A DNA stretch of 64,000 nt. Origin: an uncultured Psychroserpens sp. Lineage in GTDB: Bacteria > Bacteroidota > Bacteroidia > Flavobacteriales > Flavobacteriaceae. The position numbers and the translations under genes were made by a program. Positions 1 through 8,889 of this stretch are shown one piece after another; position 1 is the first letter of the stretch; each line of letters begins with the position of its first letter. The notes beneath the pieces are model-generated. The model was given only the letters and a program-made list of their open reading frames with translations, searched no databases and was not told where the DNA came from. The stretch spans positions 310,001-374,000 of the forward strand of contig NZ_CANLNS010000001.1 in assembly GCF_947492715.1 (NCBI RefSeq). Direction: 5' to 3'.

Positions 1-807
1 GCCATAGTTCAAATAATTTTTAGCAAATGGAGAGTTTAAGATATCCTTTTCAATCTCAAACGGATCTTCATACGTAATGCGTTCTCCAGAATACTGATTG
101 TATTTTACGCCTGGCTCACCGCGTTTCATATTTCCGCAGAACACAAACTTCACATCAGGATATTTTCTTGCAATTTCTGGAATAACTTTTACAATATCTA
201 CATAGCCTTTTGCTTTAGTAAGATGTCCAAAAAACAAAAACTGAGGTGTTGATAATTCGTCACGTTCTAACTCAAAAAAGCTATCGTCTATGGTATTAGG
301 TATGACCATTATTTTTTCTTCAGGAACTAAGCCTTCAAATTGATTGGTTAATGATTTAGATTGTACCACAGCCCTGTCTACTGTTTTACATAATACTTTG
401 ATAATCTTCTTTACAACTGGATTAAAGTTGCTGTAATTTAACTTAAGATGACTTCCTCTAAAATGAATCACACTTTTTGTTCTAAACAACCAGCAAAAAA
501 ACAAGAACCAAATATCTCTTCCTAGCCATCCTATTTGAGTTGGAGTTACTAAGTGATAGGCCACATGAGGTCTGTGAGCAATTAGTTTTTTTATTAAGGC
601 AATATTAAATTTTATTACAGCGAGTAATGCTGTCATATCTGCCTTTCCTTTTTTCACATTATCTTTTCTAACATTAGTATTAATAAAGCTAACATTGAAC
701 ATATCGACCAAAGGGGAGTTTAACAGTTGTTGCGTGCTCAATTCTGGGCCAGAATATGGTGGTGGTAACGGACCAATAAACAGTATTTTTTTCTTTTTAG
801 GTGTCAA
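1..807 (-). CDS. Glycosyltransferase family 4, partial (C-terminus beyond window)
   Basis: This frame is open from a TTG codon at 807-805 to the left edge, giving 269 codons without a stop, so the C-terminal part is missing. The N-terminus has the pattern KKKILFIGPLPPPYSG, typical of the GT-B donor/acceptor fold start in GT4 enzymes. The linker to the second domain reads VIPNTIDDSFF, followed by FLFFGHLTKAKGY, the usual opening of the nucleotide-sugar-binding half. An in-frame TAG at 822-820 leaves only TTG or ATT codons as possible starts. The gene follows the previous glycosyltransferase by 5 bases, so it is probably translated from the same polysaccharide mRNA. Sugar specificity cannot be read from sequence. 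Confidence 0.85.
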   Translation of the reverse strand, partial: MTPKKKKILFIGPLPPPYSGPELSTQQLLNSPLVDMFNVSFINTNVRKDNVKKGKADMTALLAVIKFNIALIKKLIAHRPHVAYHLVTPTQIGWLGRDIWFLFFCWLFRTKSVIHFRGSHLKLNYSNFNPVVKKIIKVLCKTVDRAVVQSKSLTNQFEGLVPEEKIMVIPNTIDDSFFELERDELSTPQFLFFGHLTKAKGYVDIVKVIPEIARKYPDVKFVFCGNMKRGEPGVKYNQYSGERITYEDPFEIEKDILNSPFAKNYLNYG

Positions 808-812
808 AGTAA

Positions 813-1922
813 TTACGAACTAGCTTGAATTAATAAATTGGACTTCATTTTTTTTATCCATAGATCTATGGACACTGTTTCATTATCTTTCTTTGCCTGC
901 TCACAAAACTTCTTAATTTGTTCTTGGCTCGATAAAAAAGGCACAAGAATGGCGTTAGCTTGGTCTACGTTTTCTGGCAAAATAAAACCATTATGATTAT
1001 GCTTTAGGTAACTAATTTCAGGACCATGTCTTTCGGCTTCAAGAGTAGCATAGGGTCTTCCATAAGCCAAGGCGTGATTTATTGATAACCCAGATAATCC
1101 AGGCATAAATATTAAACTTGAGCGAGACATGATTGGGCTTATAATCTGTTCATCCACAACGGCTCCATGCCATGTCACGTTTTTTCGTTGTTTTAAGGCT
1201 GTTTCAACATGATGCCTTTCTGGTCCATCTCCAATAATCTCAATAAAAATCTCTTGTTTCAATTTCGTTTCGAGTTGGGCTGTATACTCTAAAAAGTAAT
1301 CTACTCGTTTAGATGGAATAAGTCGCCCTATAAATAATAGAATTAGCTTATCTTTTGGAGGCAACACAAACGAATAGAACGTATCTATTTCCTTAGTATC
1401 AATAGTATTATTAGCCCAATAGGCTTTTTTGGGGTCTACAAGATTTTCCTCAATAGCCAAGTGATAACTGGCTTCAGTATAAAAAACAACCGCATCCAAA
1501 TGTTTATAAAAAAACTTAGAAAGCTCTCTGTCTATGGCTTTAAACCTACCACGTTTGGATTTTAGTAATGGATGGTTATAAGAAAACAGTTTAACATTTG
1601 ACTTGCGTCTTTTTCTTAGGCGCATACTAAACATAAAAAGAAGAAGGTTCTTTTTTTCAGCAGGAATCAAAATCCAATCAAAAGCACTAAGGTGTTTCCT
1701 TATATAGGCACGTACCTCTTTAGAACCTCCAAATTTAGCTTTTGAAACCATTAGTTTTTGGTAGTTAAAGTTCCAATTCTCATCTAAATCTAAATCCCCT
1801 TGACCTTGACGTCCAGTTCCTGCTAGGATGGTCAATTCAACATCTTTTTCTTCTGCTAATCGATTTAAAAACCTTGCTTTATAGTGATTAAAACTTGGTG
1901 CCAACCATAATATCCTTGTCAT
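813..1922 (-). CDS. Glycosyltransferase family 4 (GT-B fold)
   Basis: This 369-residue protein looks like a retaining GT4-type enzyme that adds a sugar to a lipid-linked glycan on the cytoplasmic face of the inner membrane. The second Rossmann half begins at about residue 210 with LLFIGRLIPSKRVDY, and residues near 270-310 carry the GLSINHALAYGRP loop that contacts the donor sugar nucleotide in this family. The N-terminal half is only weakly typical. Its ATG overlaps the stop of the upstream Wzy-like gene in an ATGA arrangement, so the two are translationally coupled within the polysaccharide operon. Donor and acceptor are unknown. Confidence 0.87.
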   Translation of the reverse strand: MTRILWLAPSFNHYKARFLNRLAEEKDVELTILAGTGRQGQGDLDLDENWNFNYQKLMVSKAKFGGSKEVRAYIRKHLSAFDWILIPAEKKNLLLFMFSMRLRKRRKSNVKLFSYNHPLLKSKRGRFKAIDRELSKFFYKHLDAVVFYTEASYHLAIEENLVDPKKAYWANNTIDTKEIDTFYSFVLPPKDKLILLFIGRLIPSKRVDYFLEYTAQLETKLKQEIFIEIIGDGPERHHVETALKQRKNVTWHGAVVDEQIISPIMSRSSLIFMPGLSGLSINHALAYGRPYATLEAERHGPEISYLKHNHNGFILPENVDQANAILVPFLSSQEQIKKFCEQAKKDNETVSIDLWIKKMKSNLLIQASS

Positions 1923-3193
1923 ATTATATTTTTTTTAGTCAATGAAAGTACGGCTAAGGTAAAATACATTAATGCTCCTGATGCTAATAAAGGTAAGGCA
2001 CTAATACCATATAACATAATTATCACCAGAGTGCACAGCATTAAAAATCGAATTTCTTTTATTTTAATTTTAAAGGCATTAATAATTAAAAAGATTAAGA
2101 ACGAAAAATAACATATAAAGCCAATTATACCTGTCGAGAAGAAAAATCTAATATAGTCGTTATGCATTCCGCCGCTCATCATAATAGCAGAAAGAGAACT
2201 TTGCTCTAGCCCAACCCCAAACCATTGAGACACCACTTTAAAATCTGCCCAATGTGCGAAATAACGTTGCCAAATCCACATTCGACCATTTAATGCTGCC
2301 GAATCTTGAGCTTCACCTTGATACACGTTAATATCTTTAGCGTACAGTGTTTGAAAAACTTCAAAGTAAAAATAGGCCCCTAAAATAGCAAACATTGCTA
2401 CAAAAACGAACATTTGAAATTTAGTAATGTTTTTCCGGATATAATGAAAAAATATAAGCAATAAGGTTAATGATACTGCCCATGATGCCTGATGTCTTAA
2501 ATTATAAACACCAATAAGACAAACCAATAAAACGATAGCAAAACCATAGTTGCTATAAATGAAATGTCGTTTTCTATAATTAAGTGTTTTTATATAAAAG
2601 TATAAATAGGTAAGCAATACGCAGATGATATGACTCATATACCCAAACAAATCTGCATAAAAACCCCCTAATCGTAATCCGCCACCTCTAGACTCAGCGA
2701 GTTTAACTTCTCTAATTGGGGCCACTAATATTTCATAATACAAGGTTGCGAATGGAAATATAGATGCAATTAGAAAAGTGATCATAAACCCTTCTAAATC
2801 GCGCTTGGTGTTGATGTACTTTCTAAAATAGAAGAAGAGTAAAAAAGGCAACAGTGTGCGAATGCTATTTCCAAATTGAGACATTGAAAACTCAAACAGC
2901 AGTACTAAAATAAGATTGAAAAATAGCAGTAACAAAAAGACATAAAGTGTAAAAATAAGTTTTCCTCCCTTAGCTTTTTTTCTAATATTAGATATAAAGG
3001 CAAAAGCAAATACTAATAGACCCAATACTTGCAGTGGAGAGAATCCAGCTGCTTTTTTCATTTCCCAGGTAGAGGCGAAAATTGGAAAAACTAAAATTAC
3101 CATAAGCATCCACTTATAGCCAATAGGTCTTGAGCTAAACCATTTTTTATAGATCGCTTTATTCCAATAGATATGATTTACAGATGCTTCCAA
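1919..3193 (-). CDS. O-antigen ligase / Wzy-polymerase-like membrane protein
   Basis: This 424-residue protein is almost entirely hydrophobic, with roughly ten to twelve membrane segments. It has the large periplasmic loop, at about residues 275-345, expected of the Wzy_C/O-antigen-ligase family. In that loop the string GVGLEQSS followed by GGMHNDYIRFFFSTG matches the G-x-G and H-N-x-Y/F pattern commonly seen in Wzy and WaaL proteins. The family polymerises repeat units or transfers the finished glycan at the periplasmic face. With a Wzx-type flippase in the same operon, a polymerase role is the simplest reading, although ligase and polymerase cannot be separated by sequence. It starts 7 bases after the asparagine synthase gene ends. 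Confidence 0.82.
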   Translation of the reverse strand: MEASVNHIYWNKAIYKKWFSSRPIGYKWMLMVILVFPIFASTWEMKKAAGFSPLQVLGLLVFAFAFISNIRKKAKGGKLIFTLYVFLLLLFFNLILVLLFEFSMSQFGNSIRTLLPFLLFFYFRKYINTKRDLEGFMITFLIASIFPFATLYYEILVAPIREVKLAESRGGGLRLGGFYADLFGYMSHIICVLLTYLYFYIKTLNYRKRHFIYSNYGFAIVLLVCLIGVYNLRHQASWAVSLTLLLIFFHYIRKNITKFQMFVFVAMFAILGAYFYFEVFQTLYAKDINVYQGEAQDSAALNGRMWIWQRYFAHWADFKVVSQWFGVGLEQSSLSAIMMSGGMHNDYIRFFFSTGIIGFICYFSFLIFLIINAFKIKIKEIRFLMLCTLVIIMLYGISALPLLASGALMYFTLAVLSLTKKNII

Positions 3194-3200
3194 CGCTAAT

Positions 3201-5099
3201 TTAAAACCACTTTTTATACCAATTAATCAAGAAATACATAGTCCAAATATTATTAGTGTATTTATCATTTCCATCTTTTAGCAATCGCAATTGGGTGTTT
3301 ACCTCATCCAAATTAAACAAATTAGTGTCCTTATTAAAACTCTCAATATTATCCTTAACACCATTATAAATGGTTTCTTTAGCCCACTCTCTTATAGGTA
3401 AATTAAAACCCATTTTTTTTCTATACAGGATATCTTCTGGTAAGATGCGTTCTAAAGATTTTTTAAGAATGTACTTATTAACTCCGTTTTTAATTTTGTA
3501 TTCTCCGGGAATTGACAATGCCAATTGCACCATTTCATGATTCAAAAACGGGCTCCTAGCTTCGATAGAATTTGCCATCCCTAATCGATCTGCTCGAAAA
3601 AGAAATCGCTCTGTCACCGCATGTCTATAGCCCGAATAACATAACCAATTGACATAGTCAAAATTTTGGCCATCCAAAAATTTAAGATATTCCTGTTTTA
3701 ACTGTTTTACGTAGTTATACGATGAATGGCCATTAACTTTTTCTTTGAACCCCTTTGACAAGATATCTAGTTTAACACCTTCTTTCATCCCAGCAGCTCC
3801 AGGCCAATAAAAATCTTGCTTATGATATAGTCTATTTGTCATTTCAGAAAGTGGACTATCTGGCATCATGGTATCTATAACTGTATTGGCAATCCCTTTG
3901 ATAAATTTGGGTGCTTTATTTGCCAATTTAAAATACTGATATGTTTTAACGTATTTCTCAAAATTACTATAGCCACTAAACAATTCGTCTGGGCCATCAC
4001 CATTTAAGACCACTTTTATGTTTTCTTCTTTTGCCAATTGTGAAATAAAATAAATAGGAATTGCGGTAGTATCGGCCTGAGGCTCATCATAGATATCTGT
4101 GATTTTAGGAATAAAATCTAAGAGGTCATTAGGCGTTACTGTTTTTACAAAGTGATTTGTGTTATAACGCTTGGCAATTTTATCGGCATATTGAAGCTCG
4201 TTATAATTGGGTTGATCTTCAAAACCAATGGTAAATGTTTTAATAGCATTAGGCGTATTGTCCCTCATGAGAGCCACAATGGCCGAAGAATCAACTCCTC
4301 CACTTAGAAATGCACCAACAGGAACATCTGAAATCATTCGTAATTTAACCGATTCCTCCAGCTTATTAAACACAATATCCTCAAGCTCTTTCTCAGAAGA
4401 AAATTCGAGTTTTTTATACTTTAAATCATTAAACGACTCATAGGTTTTTATCCCAGATTTGGTAACAACCATATAATGTCCTGGTTTAAATTTTGAAATA
4501 CCTTTAAACATGGTATGTGGTGTCGCTACCGAATTAAACGTTAGGAAATCATATAATACTTTATCATCAATTTCTTTTTTAATCCAAGGAAGCTGGAAAA
4601 GTGCTTTAAGTTCAGACGAAAACGAAAAATTACCATTCATTTCTGAAAAGTATAATGGCTTTTTACCCGACCGATCTCTAGCTAATATTAAGGCTTCTTG
4701 CGAGGCATCCCATAAAGCAAAGGCGAACATGCCGTTGAGATGTTTAAGCATGTCAATACCAAATTTTCGATACAATTTCAAGATTGTTTCAGTATCAGAA
4801 TGTGAGTTAAAAGTCTCCTCTTTTAAAAATTCATTATTAAGCAACTGATAATTAAACACTTCACCATTATAAACAATGGTGTTTTTAGCAGTATGATCGT
4901 GCATGGGTTGATGCCCAGCACTAGACAAATCTAAAATACTCAATCGTGTTTGACCCAAGGCTAGTTTATGAGATTCATCAATCCAAATCCCATTATCATC
5001 TGGTCCACGATGCGCCAATTGACCGTTCATTCCAGACACCGCATCTTTCAAATGTAAATTGCCCAACGACAATTGAAATATTCCGTTTATGCCACACAT
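3201..5099 (-). CDS. asnB: Asparagine synthase (glutamine-hydrolysing), polysaccharide-locus type
   Basis: The protein has 632 residues and both AsnB domains. The N-terminal glutaminase domain begins MCGINGIF with the nucleophile Cys2 exposed after Met removal, and AHRGPDD follows at about residues 29-35. The ATP-pyrophosphatase domain has SGGVDSS at about 266-272. Such enzymes make asparagine from aspartate and glutamine. Paralogues inside surface-polysaccharide loci are thought to amidate sugar acids or amino-acid substituents, which is the likely role here given the surrounding glycosyltransferases. The intact glutaminase half argues against a lasso-peptide cyclase. It is preceded by an 83-base gap with a possible internal promoter and a short leader frame. 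Confidence 0.93.
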   Translation of the reverse strand: MCGINGIFQLSLGNLHLKDAVSGMNGQLAHRGPDDNGIWIDESHKLALGQTRLSILDLSSAGHQPMHDHTAKNTIVYNGEVFNYQLLNNEFLKEETFNSHSDTETILKLYRKFGIDMLKHLNGMFAFALWDASQEALILARDRSGKKPLYFSEMNGNFSFSSELKALFQLPWIKKEIDDKVLYDFLTFNSVATPHTMFKGISKFKPGHYMVVTKSGIKTYESFNDLKYKKLEFSSEKELEDIVFNKLEESVKLRMISDVPVGAFLSGGVDSSAIVALMRDNTPNAIKTFTIGFEDQPNYNELQYADKIAKRYNTNHFVKTVTPNDLLDFIPKITDIYDEPQADTTAIPIYFISQLAKEENIKVVLNGDGPDELFSGYSNFEKYVKTYQYFKLANKAPKFIKGIANTVIDTMMPDSPLSEMTNRLYHKQDFYWPGAAGMKEGVKLDILSKGFKEKVNGHSSYNYVKQLKQEYLKFLDGQNFDYVNWLCYSGYRHAVTERFLFRADRLGMANSIEARSPFLNHEMVQLALSIPGEYKIKNGVNKYILKKSLERILPEDILYRKKMGFNLPIREWAKETIYNGVKDNIESFNKDTNLFNLDEVNTQLRLLKDGNDKYTNNIWTMYFLINWYKKWF

Positions 5100-5103
5100 G
5101 TAA

Positions 5104-5145
5104 TTAGTGCTTTAGATTGGTTATAGATGTTTCAGAAATAATCAT
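5104..5145 (-). CDS. Putative 13-codon leader frame upstream of asnB
   Basis: On the minus strand an ATG at 5145-5143 opens a 13-codon frame (MIISETSITNLKH) that ends with TAA at 5106-5104, four bases before the asnB start. A perfect GGAGG lies at 5155-5151, five bases upstream of the ATG. Strong Shine-Dalgarno sequences are unusual in flavobacteria, which makes chance less likely. The peptide has no run of one amino acid, so a classical attenuator is not evident. It could instead feed ribosomes to asnB by reinitiation. It may also be fortuitous. Confidence 0.3.
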   Translation of the reverse strand: MIISETSITNLKH

Positions 5146-5169
5146 AAATACCTCCATTTTATGTATAGA

Positions 5170-5177
5170 CAAAAGTA
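5170..5177 (-). promoter_or_regulatory. Possible internal -7 box (TACTTTTG) before asnB
   Basis: The minus strand reads TACTTTTG, a match to the Bacteroidota -7 consensus TAnnTTTG, about 25 bases before the GGAGG of the leader frame. I see no clear TTTG -33 element upstream, so confidence is low. If real, it would allow asnB and the genes below it to be expressed apart from the main operon promoter. Confidence 0.3.
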
Positions 5178-5182
5178 TAATA

Positions 5183-5926
5183 CTAGTTTTTCGATTTGCT
5201 TTTCAATACAAAAACAAACCCAAATGGATATTCGCCAAAGTATTTCTTAAAAAACGATTTCACCGCTTTTATCTTAACAACATAATAATATAGCAAAGAT
5301 GGGATTTTTATAATAGTTTTTAGCACAAAAAACAAAGGTTTAATTTTTCTAAATGGTTTAATAAAGACTCCAAAAAGTTTACTAAAACAATAGGTGAAAA
5401 CGCCTACTATATCTCCGACATAGTCGAGTTTAACGATTTCAAATCCGTTGTCTTCAAACATACGTTTTAATCCAAAGTAAGTATAACGATGAAAATCGTA
5501 AGGTCGTTCATGTTCCCACATAAAAAAAGGAACTGTACCAATGACATATCCGTTAGGTTCTAGAATGCGTTTAAACTCTTGAAGTGCGTCGTGAGGTTTA
5601 TAGATATGCTCTAAAACTTCTGAGACTACAACGCAAGAAAACCGTTGGTCAGCAACATTTACATGTTGGTTATCATCAATAAATATATCTGGTCTTACAC
5701 TATGCTTTTCATTGGTTACCTGATAATCTGCAGCCACATACTCGTTAAAATATTCATTGAGCATAACCTTGTAAGGGCTATCACCAGACCCATAATCTAG
5801 AACCGATGTACGTTTATCAACTAGTTTAATGTATTTTATAAAGAGTTCAGATTTCATTACCCTTGATACTGGGTGGTGAAAAATTGAAAAAAAGTAATTT
5901 TTATTTTTATGGCTTAACTTTAACAT
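5183..5926 (-). CDS. Class I SAM-dependent methyltransferase
   Basis: This 247-residue protein has SAM-binding motif I as VLDYGSGDSPY at about residues 43-52, then the acidic post-motif strand (YVAADY). VVVSEVLEHIY resembles motif IV of Methyltransf_11-type enzymes. The C-terminal third, after about residue 175, is rich in aromatic and basic residues and could dock on the membrane. In a polysaccharide operon such enzymes commonly methylate a sugar hydroxyl, but the substrate here is not known. It lies 25 bases after the upstream glycosyltransferase and ends 83 bases before asnB. Confidence 0.85.
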   Translation of the reverse strand: MLKLSHKNKNYFFSIFHHPVSRVMKSELFIKYIKLVDKRTSVLDYGSGDSPYKVMLNEYFNEYVAADYQVTNEKHSVRPDIFIDDNQHVNVADQRFSCVVVSEVLEHIYKPHDALQEFKRILEPNGYVIGTVPFFMWEHERPYDFHRYTYFGLKRMFEDNGFEIVKLDYVGDIVGVFTYCFSKLFGVFIKPFRKIKPLFFVLKTIIKIPSLLYYYVVKIKAVKSFFKKYFGEYPFGFVFVLKSKSKN

Positions 5927-5951
5927 AGTATTTTATTTTGGGGCTTTTATG

Positions 5952-7031
5952 TTATTTGCAATACGCGTTATAGTATTCCTTTTCCATACGTTCTAAACTA
6001 AAGAACGTCAATTGTTCATCATGATGTTGACTCCAAGCAAAATCATGTTCTTTATAGTAATCCAGCCTACTAATCATGGCCTGAGTATCTTTACAAATAT
6101 CCTTAGGTTGAAATTTATCTACAATTTCGGTAATTCCGCCGCCATCTTCAAATACTAACACAGGTTTCTTTTTACTAAAGCATTCTACAGCTACTAAACC
6201 AAAAGGCTCATTTGTAGAAGAAAACACACATACATCAAAAACAGATTGATAAGTAGCTACTTCTTGCTGAAACCCTTCAAAAACTACATGATTCTCTAAG
6301 TTTAAATTTGAAACTTGCTGTTCTAAATTTTGACGCTCGACCCCTTCTCCTACAATAACTAATACTGACGAAGGATTAGTTTTAACATAGGTTGAAAATA
6401 CAGTAATTAACCGATCGATTCGTTTAAAACCAGCCAATCGCGATGATGTTCCAATAACGTATTTGTTTTCATATTTACGTTTCAAATCGGCTAGTAGATT
6501 TCGATGTATTGAATAATTTAATGCGCTTCCGTTATACAATAAATGAAGCCGTTTTCCGCCATAAAAATGGGATTCAACATAACGCTTTGTAAAATTTGAG
6601 TTACAGTAAATATTTACTCCAGTAGTTTTAAAAAATAGTTTGCGTAAAAAAAAACTAATTTTATCTGACGTTTTTATGGTCCTCCCAAATCCGAAATTAC
6701 CATGTTCCGTGTAAACAATCTTTTTTCCAGACAAAAGTGCCGCCAACACAATACTGAGATGAAATGCATGAAGATGAATAACATCAAACAATTTAAATTG
6801 CTTTGAAATCTTTAAAATCTTTGATGGGTTTAGATCATAACCAGACTTTAAATTGAGGTTAATTAGTGTGGCATCGAGGCTTTCGAATTGTGTTTTAAAT
6901 TCTCCGTTTAAGCAACCAACTCCAATAGAAACCTCTATCACTTCCTGTTTAGTTTGCTGTGATACCAAATCATAGACCAAACGTTCAATCCCGCCAAATG
7001 CCAAGCTTCCTATGTAATGAATTACTTTCAA
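5952..7031 (-). CDS. Glycosyltransferase family 4
   Basis: This 359-residue GT4 enzyme has both diagnostic parts. The N-terminus HYIGSLAFGGIERLVYDL carries the glycine-rich GGIERL acceptor-side motif. The C-terminal half has IGTSSRLAGFKRID and the EPFGLVAVE motif (the E-x7-E pair that binds the nucleotide sugar), followed by PVLVFEDGGGITEIV. It probably extends the lipid-linked repeat unit on the cytoplasmic side of the membrane. It is separated from the upstream nucleotidyltransferase-like gene by 59 bases in which I see no convincing promoter. Sugar specificity is unknown. Confidence 0.92.
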   Translation of the reverse strand: MKVIHYIGSLAFGGIERLVYDLVSQQTKQEVIEVSIGVGCLNGEFKTQFESLDATLINLNLKSGYDLNPSKILKISKQFKLFDVIHLHAFHLSIVLAALLSGKKIVYTEHGNFGFGRTIKTSDKISFFLRKLFFKTTGVNIYCNSNFTKRYVESHFYGGKRLHLLYNGSALNYSIHRNLLADLKRKYENKYVIGTSSRLAGFKRIDRLITVFSTYVKTNPSSVLVIVGEGVERQNLEQQVSNLNLENHVVFEGFQQEVATYQSVFDVCVFSSTNEPFGLVAVECFSKKKPVLVFEDGGGITEIVDKFQPKDICKDTQAMISRLDYYKEHDFAWSQHHDEQLTFFSLERMEKEYYNAYCK

Positions 7032-7090
7032 TAACTTAATTTATAATATGTAAAAGTAGATATATTAATTGTTTTTGCGATGCTTTAATC

Positions 7091-8053
7091 TCAATAGATC
7101 CCCAAGCTTGTTGTTAAGGGCAGAAAATAAGGATAACGTGCTCTACTGGAAGCAACCATATTTTCACTAAACTGAAATCGTTCTTCATGAATAGAGCCAC
7201 TTGCTGGAATTTCAAAAGGTAATTTGTAGGTAAACGAATTAAGTCTATTTTGAAGATTAATATATTTTCTACCTAAAAAACTAAGTTGATTTGGTAACAC
7301 CATGCCTTTATGCTCTATTGAAAACATCTTATGTTGTTGTATGGAGAAGTTACCTGGCAACCTCACTAGTGTTCTTGGCAAGTACAGTTGAGCATGTTGC
7401 AACTCCTTTTTCAAAAACTGTCTTAATTCAATATTAAAATTTAAAATTAAGTTTGAAACATCGTCTTGATTTGGCTTATTTGCGTACCAATCGCTCCTAT
7501 ATTGAATCACTTGTTGAACCAAATCGTAGAGTTTCCCTTGATTAACATTTAATAATTGCAAATCGAATTCGATGGCCTTTGCAAGTAATAAAAATGCACG
7601 AAGTTTAATGATCTTCATGGTAACTTGAGCATCAATTGTAATGAGCATTTTTACAAGATACTCTAGAGCTATTTGCCTTTTTAAATCTTCGCTGGTGTTT
7701 AAATTATTATCGCTTAAATTTAGATTCTTTCCACCTAAATGCTTCAAATTAGAAATAAGGTTGAAGGACATGCTTTGCTGTAAATCTGGCTCTTCAACAC
7801 CAAACACACCATGTGTGAGGATATTTTGCTCATCTGCATTTAGTTCTGGTCTCAAATTAGCTGCACATTGTCCCCCTTTTTTAAAGACACAAATAATATC
7901 CAAATCTGATATCCCAGGATGTTTTACTGAACCCATTTGATAAACACTCAATACGGCATCATTTGCCAATAAGGTCTTCACCAATTTTGTTTTGAGTGCT
8001 TCATATTGAGTCACAGGTATACTTACAGGATGATCTATATAGTTTAACCTCAT
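7091..8053 (-). CDS. Nucleotidyltransferase-fold protein, function unknown
   Basis: This 320-residue protein has a short pol-beta-type nucleotidyltransferase signature: YQMGSVKHPGISDLDIICVF at about residues 39-58, a G-S followed by D-x-D, the pair that binds metal and nucleotide in this superfamily. The remaining 250 residues, mostly helical in appearance, match nothing I recognise. It overlaps the preceding gene by four bases, and that gene carries a second, different copy of the same kind of core, so the two products may act together. A role in activating or transferring a nucleotide-linked group to the glycan is a guess. It is not a typical sugar-1-phosphate nucleotidyltransferase, whose signature is GGxGTRL. 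Confidence 0.6.
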   Translation of the reverse strand: MRLNYIDHPVSIPVTQYEALKTKLVKTLLANDAVLSVYQMGSVKHPGISDLDIICVFKKGGQCAANLRPELNADEQNILTHGVFGVEEPDLQQSMSFNLISNLKHLGGKNLNLSDNNLNTSEDLKRQIALEYLVKMLITIDAQVTMKIIKLRAFLLLAKAIEFDLQLLNVNQGKLYDLVQQVIQYRSDWYANKPNQDDVSNLILNFNIELRQFLKKELQHAQLYLPRTLVRLPGNFSIQQHKMFSIEHKGMVLPNQLSFLGRKYINLQNRLNSFTYKLPFEIPASGSIHEERFQFSENMVASSRARYPYFLPLTTSLGIY

Positions 8054-8889
8054 ACCTCTCTTTTTATTTTTTCAACCATAATCATAAGGTTTTTATAGAA
8101 CGTATTATCTAATTTTTCTTGTATCTGTGGTGCAATTTTTGGGGCAAAGAAACGCGTTGCTATTTTTCTTATAAGGGTATTTGGTTGTTGCAATAACAGT
8201 TTTTGAAAACCATTCATTTTATACACCCAATGCTGTCTTACATCTGTTGCGATCGCTATTGGCATCCATTCGCTAGAACTAAAATCTTCTTGTACCGCCT
8301 TAAAACTATCCTTTTTAAAAATTCCATCATTATGCATTACTGAAAAATATAAACAAGGTATTAGCATCACCTGACTGAGCATACTTTTTAACTGGTAACT
8401 ATTTTTGGGTTTCCAATTATGCTTAGATCGCCACTCAAACTGGTTTAGCATATTGACCAAAGCCTTTTTATAGTCAATTTCATGGCGCAACTCGAGGTCT
8501 AACTTGAGGTTAGACATCTTCGGAAATATACATTTAGAATAGCTTAAAGTACTCACTGGAAGGTAATCTTCTGGATAACTACCTAGATCACTTTCTTTAA
8601 TTTGAAACCAGCCATGATGTTGTAAGGGATCAAAACGCAACATCATTTTCATACTTTCTCTTTTAAACGTTTCTAGTGCTTTCGAATTTACAAATTGATC
8701 CTTTACAATGAGTAATCCGTCAAAATCGCTATATGGAATAACCTCATTGGTAGCAACACTACCATGCACAATTACGGCATAAAAAACTTCAGAATATTTA
8801 GATTCGACCAATTTGGAAATACGACTTACCAATGGAAGCGTCCCATCATATAAAGGAATTATCACTTGATGTTCATTAGTTGATTGCAT
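8050..8889 (-). CDS. Nucleotidyltransferase-fold protein, function unknown
   Basis: This protein of 279 residues contains VIVHGSVATNEVIPYSDFDG at about residues 39-58, the G-S-x(n)-D-x-D core of the pol-beta/MNT nucleotidyltransferase fold, followed by a hydrophobic strand. The rest is mixed alpha/beta with many aromatics and no recognised domain. It starts inside the stop region of the flippase gene in a TAATG arrangement and overlaps the next gene by four bases, so all three are translationally coupled. The neighbour at 7091 has the same fold signature but otherwise looks dissimilar, so the pair is either an old duplication or a heteromeric enzyme. The substrate is unknown. Confidence 0.6.
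   Translation of the reverse strand: MQSTNEHQVIIPLYDGTLPLVSRISKLVESKYSEVFYAVIVHGSVATNEVIPYSDFDGLLIVKDQFVNSKALETFKRESMKMMLRFDPLQHHGWFQIKESDLGSYPEDYLPVSTLSYSKCIFPKMSNLKLDLELRHEIDYKKALVNMLNQFEWRSKHNWKPKNSYQLKSMLSQVMLIPCLYFSVMHNDGIFKKDSFKAVQEDFSSSEWMPIAIATDVRQHWVYKMNGFQKLLLQQPNTLIRKIATRFFAPKIAPQIQEKLDNTFYKNLMIMVEKIKREV

Noticed and set aside
3201-5099. AsnB read as a lasso-peptide cyclase working with the HprK-like kinase cassette
   Set aside because: It lies more than 12 kb away on the opposite strand inside a polysaccharide operon, has an intact glutaminase domain with Cys2, and no lasso B1/B2 protease gene is present.
5104-5145. The leader frame as a classical amino-acid attenuator for asparagine synthesis
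   Set aside because: It contains only one Asn codon and no run of one amino acid, and I see no alternative hairpins in the short gap.
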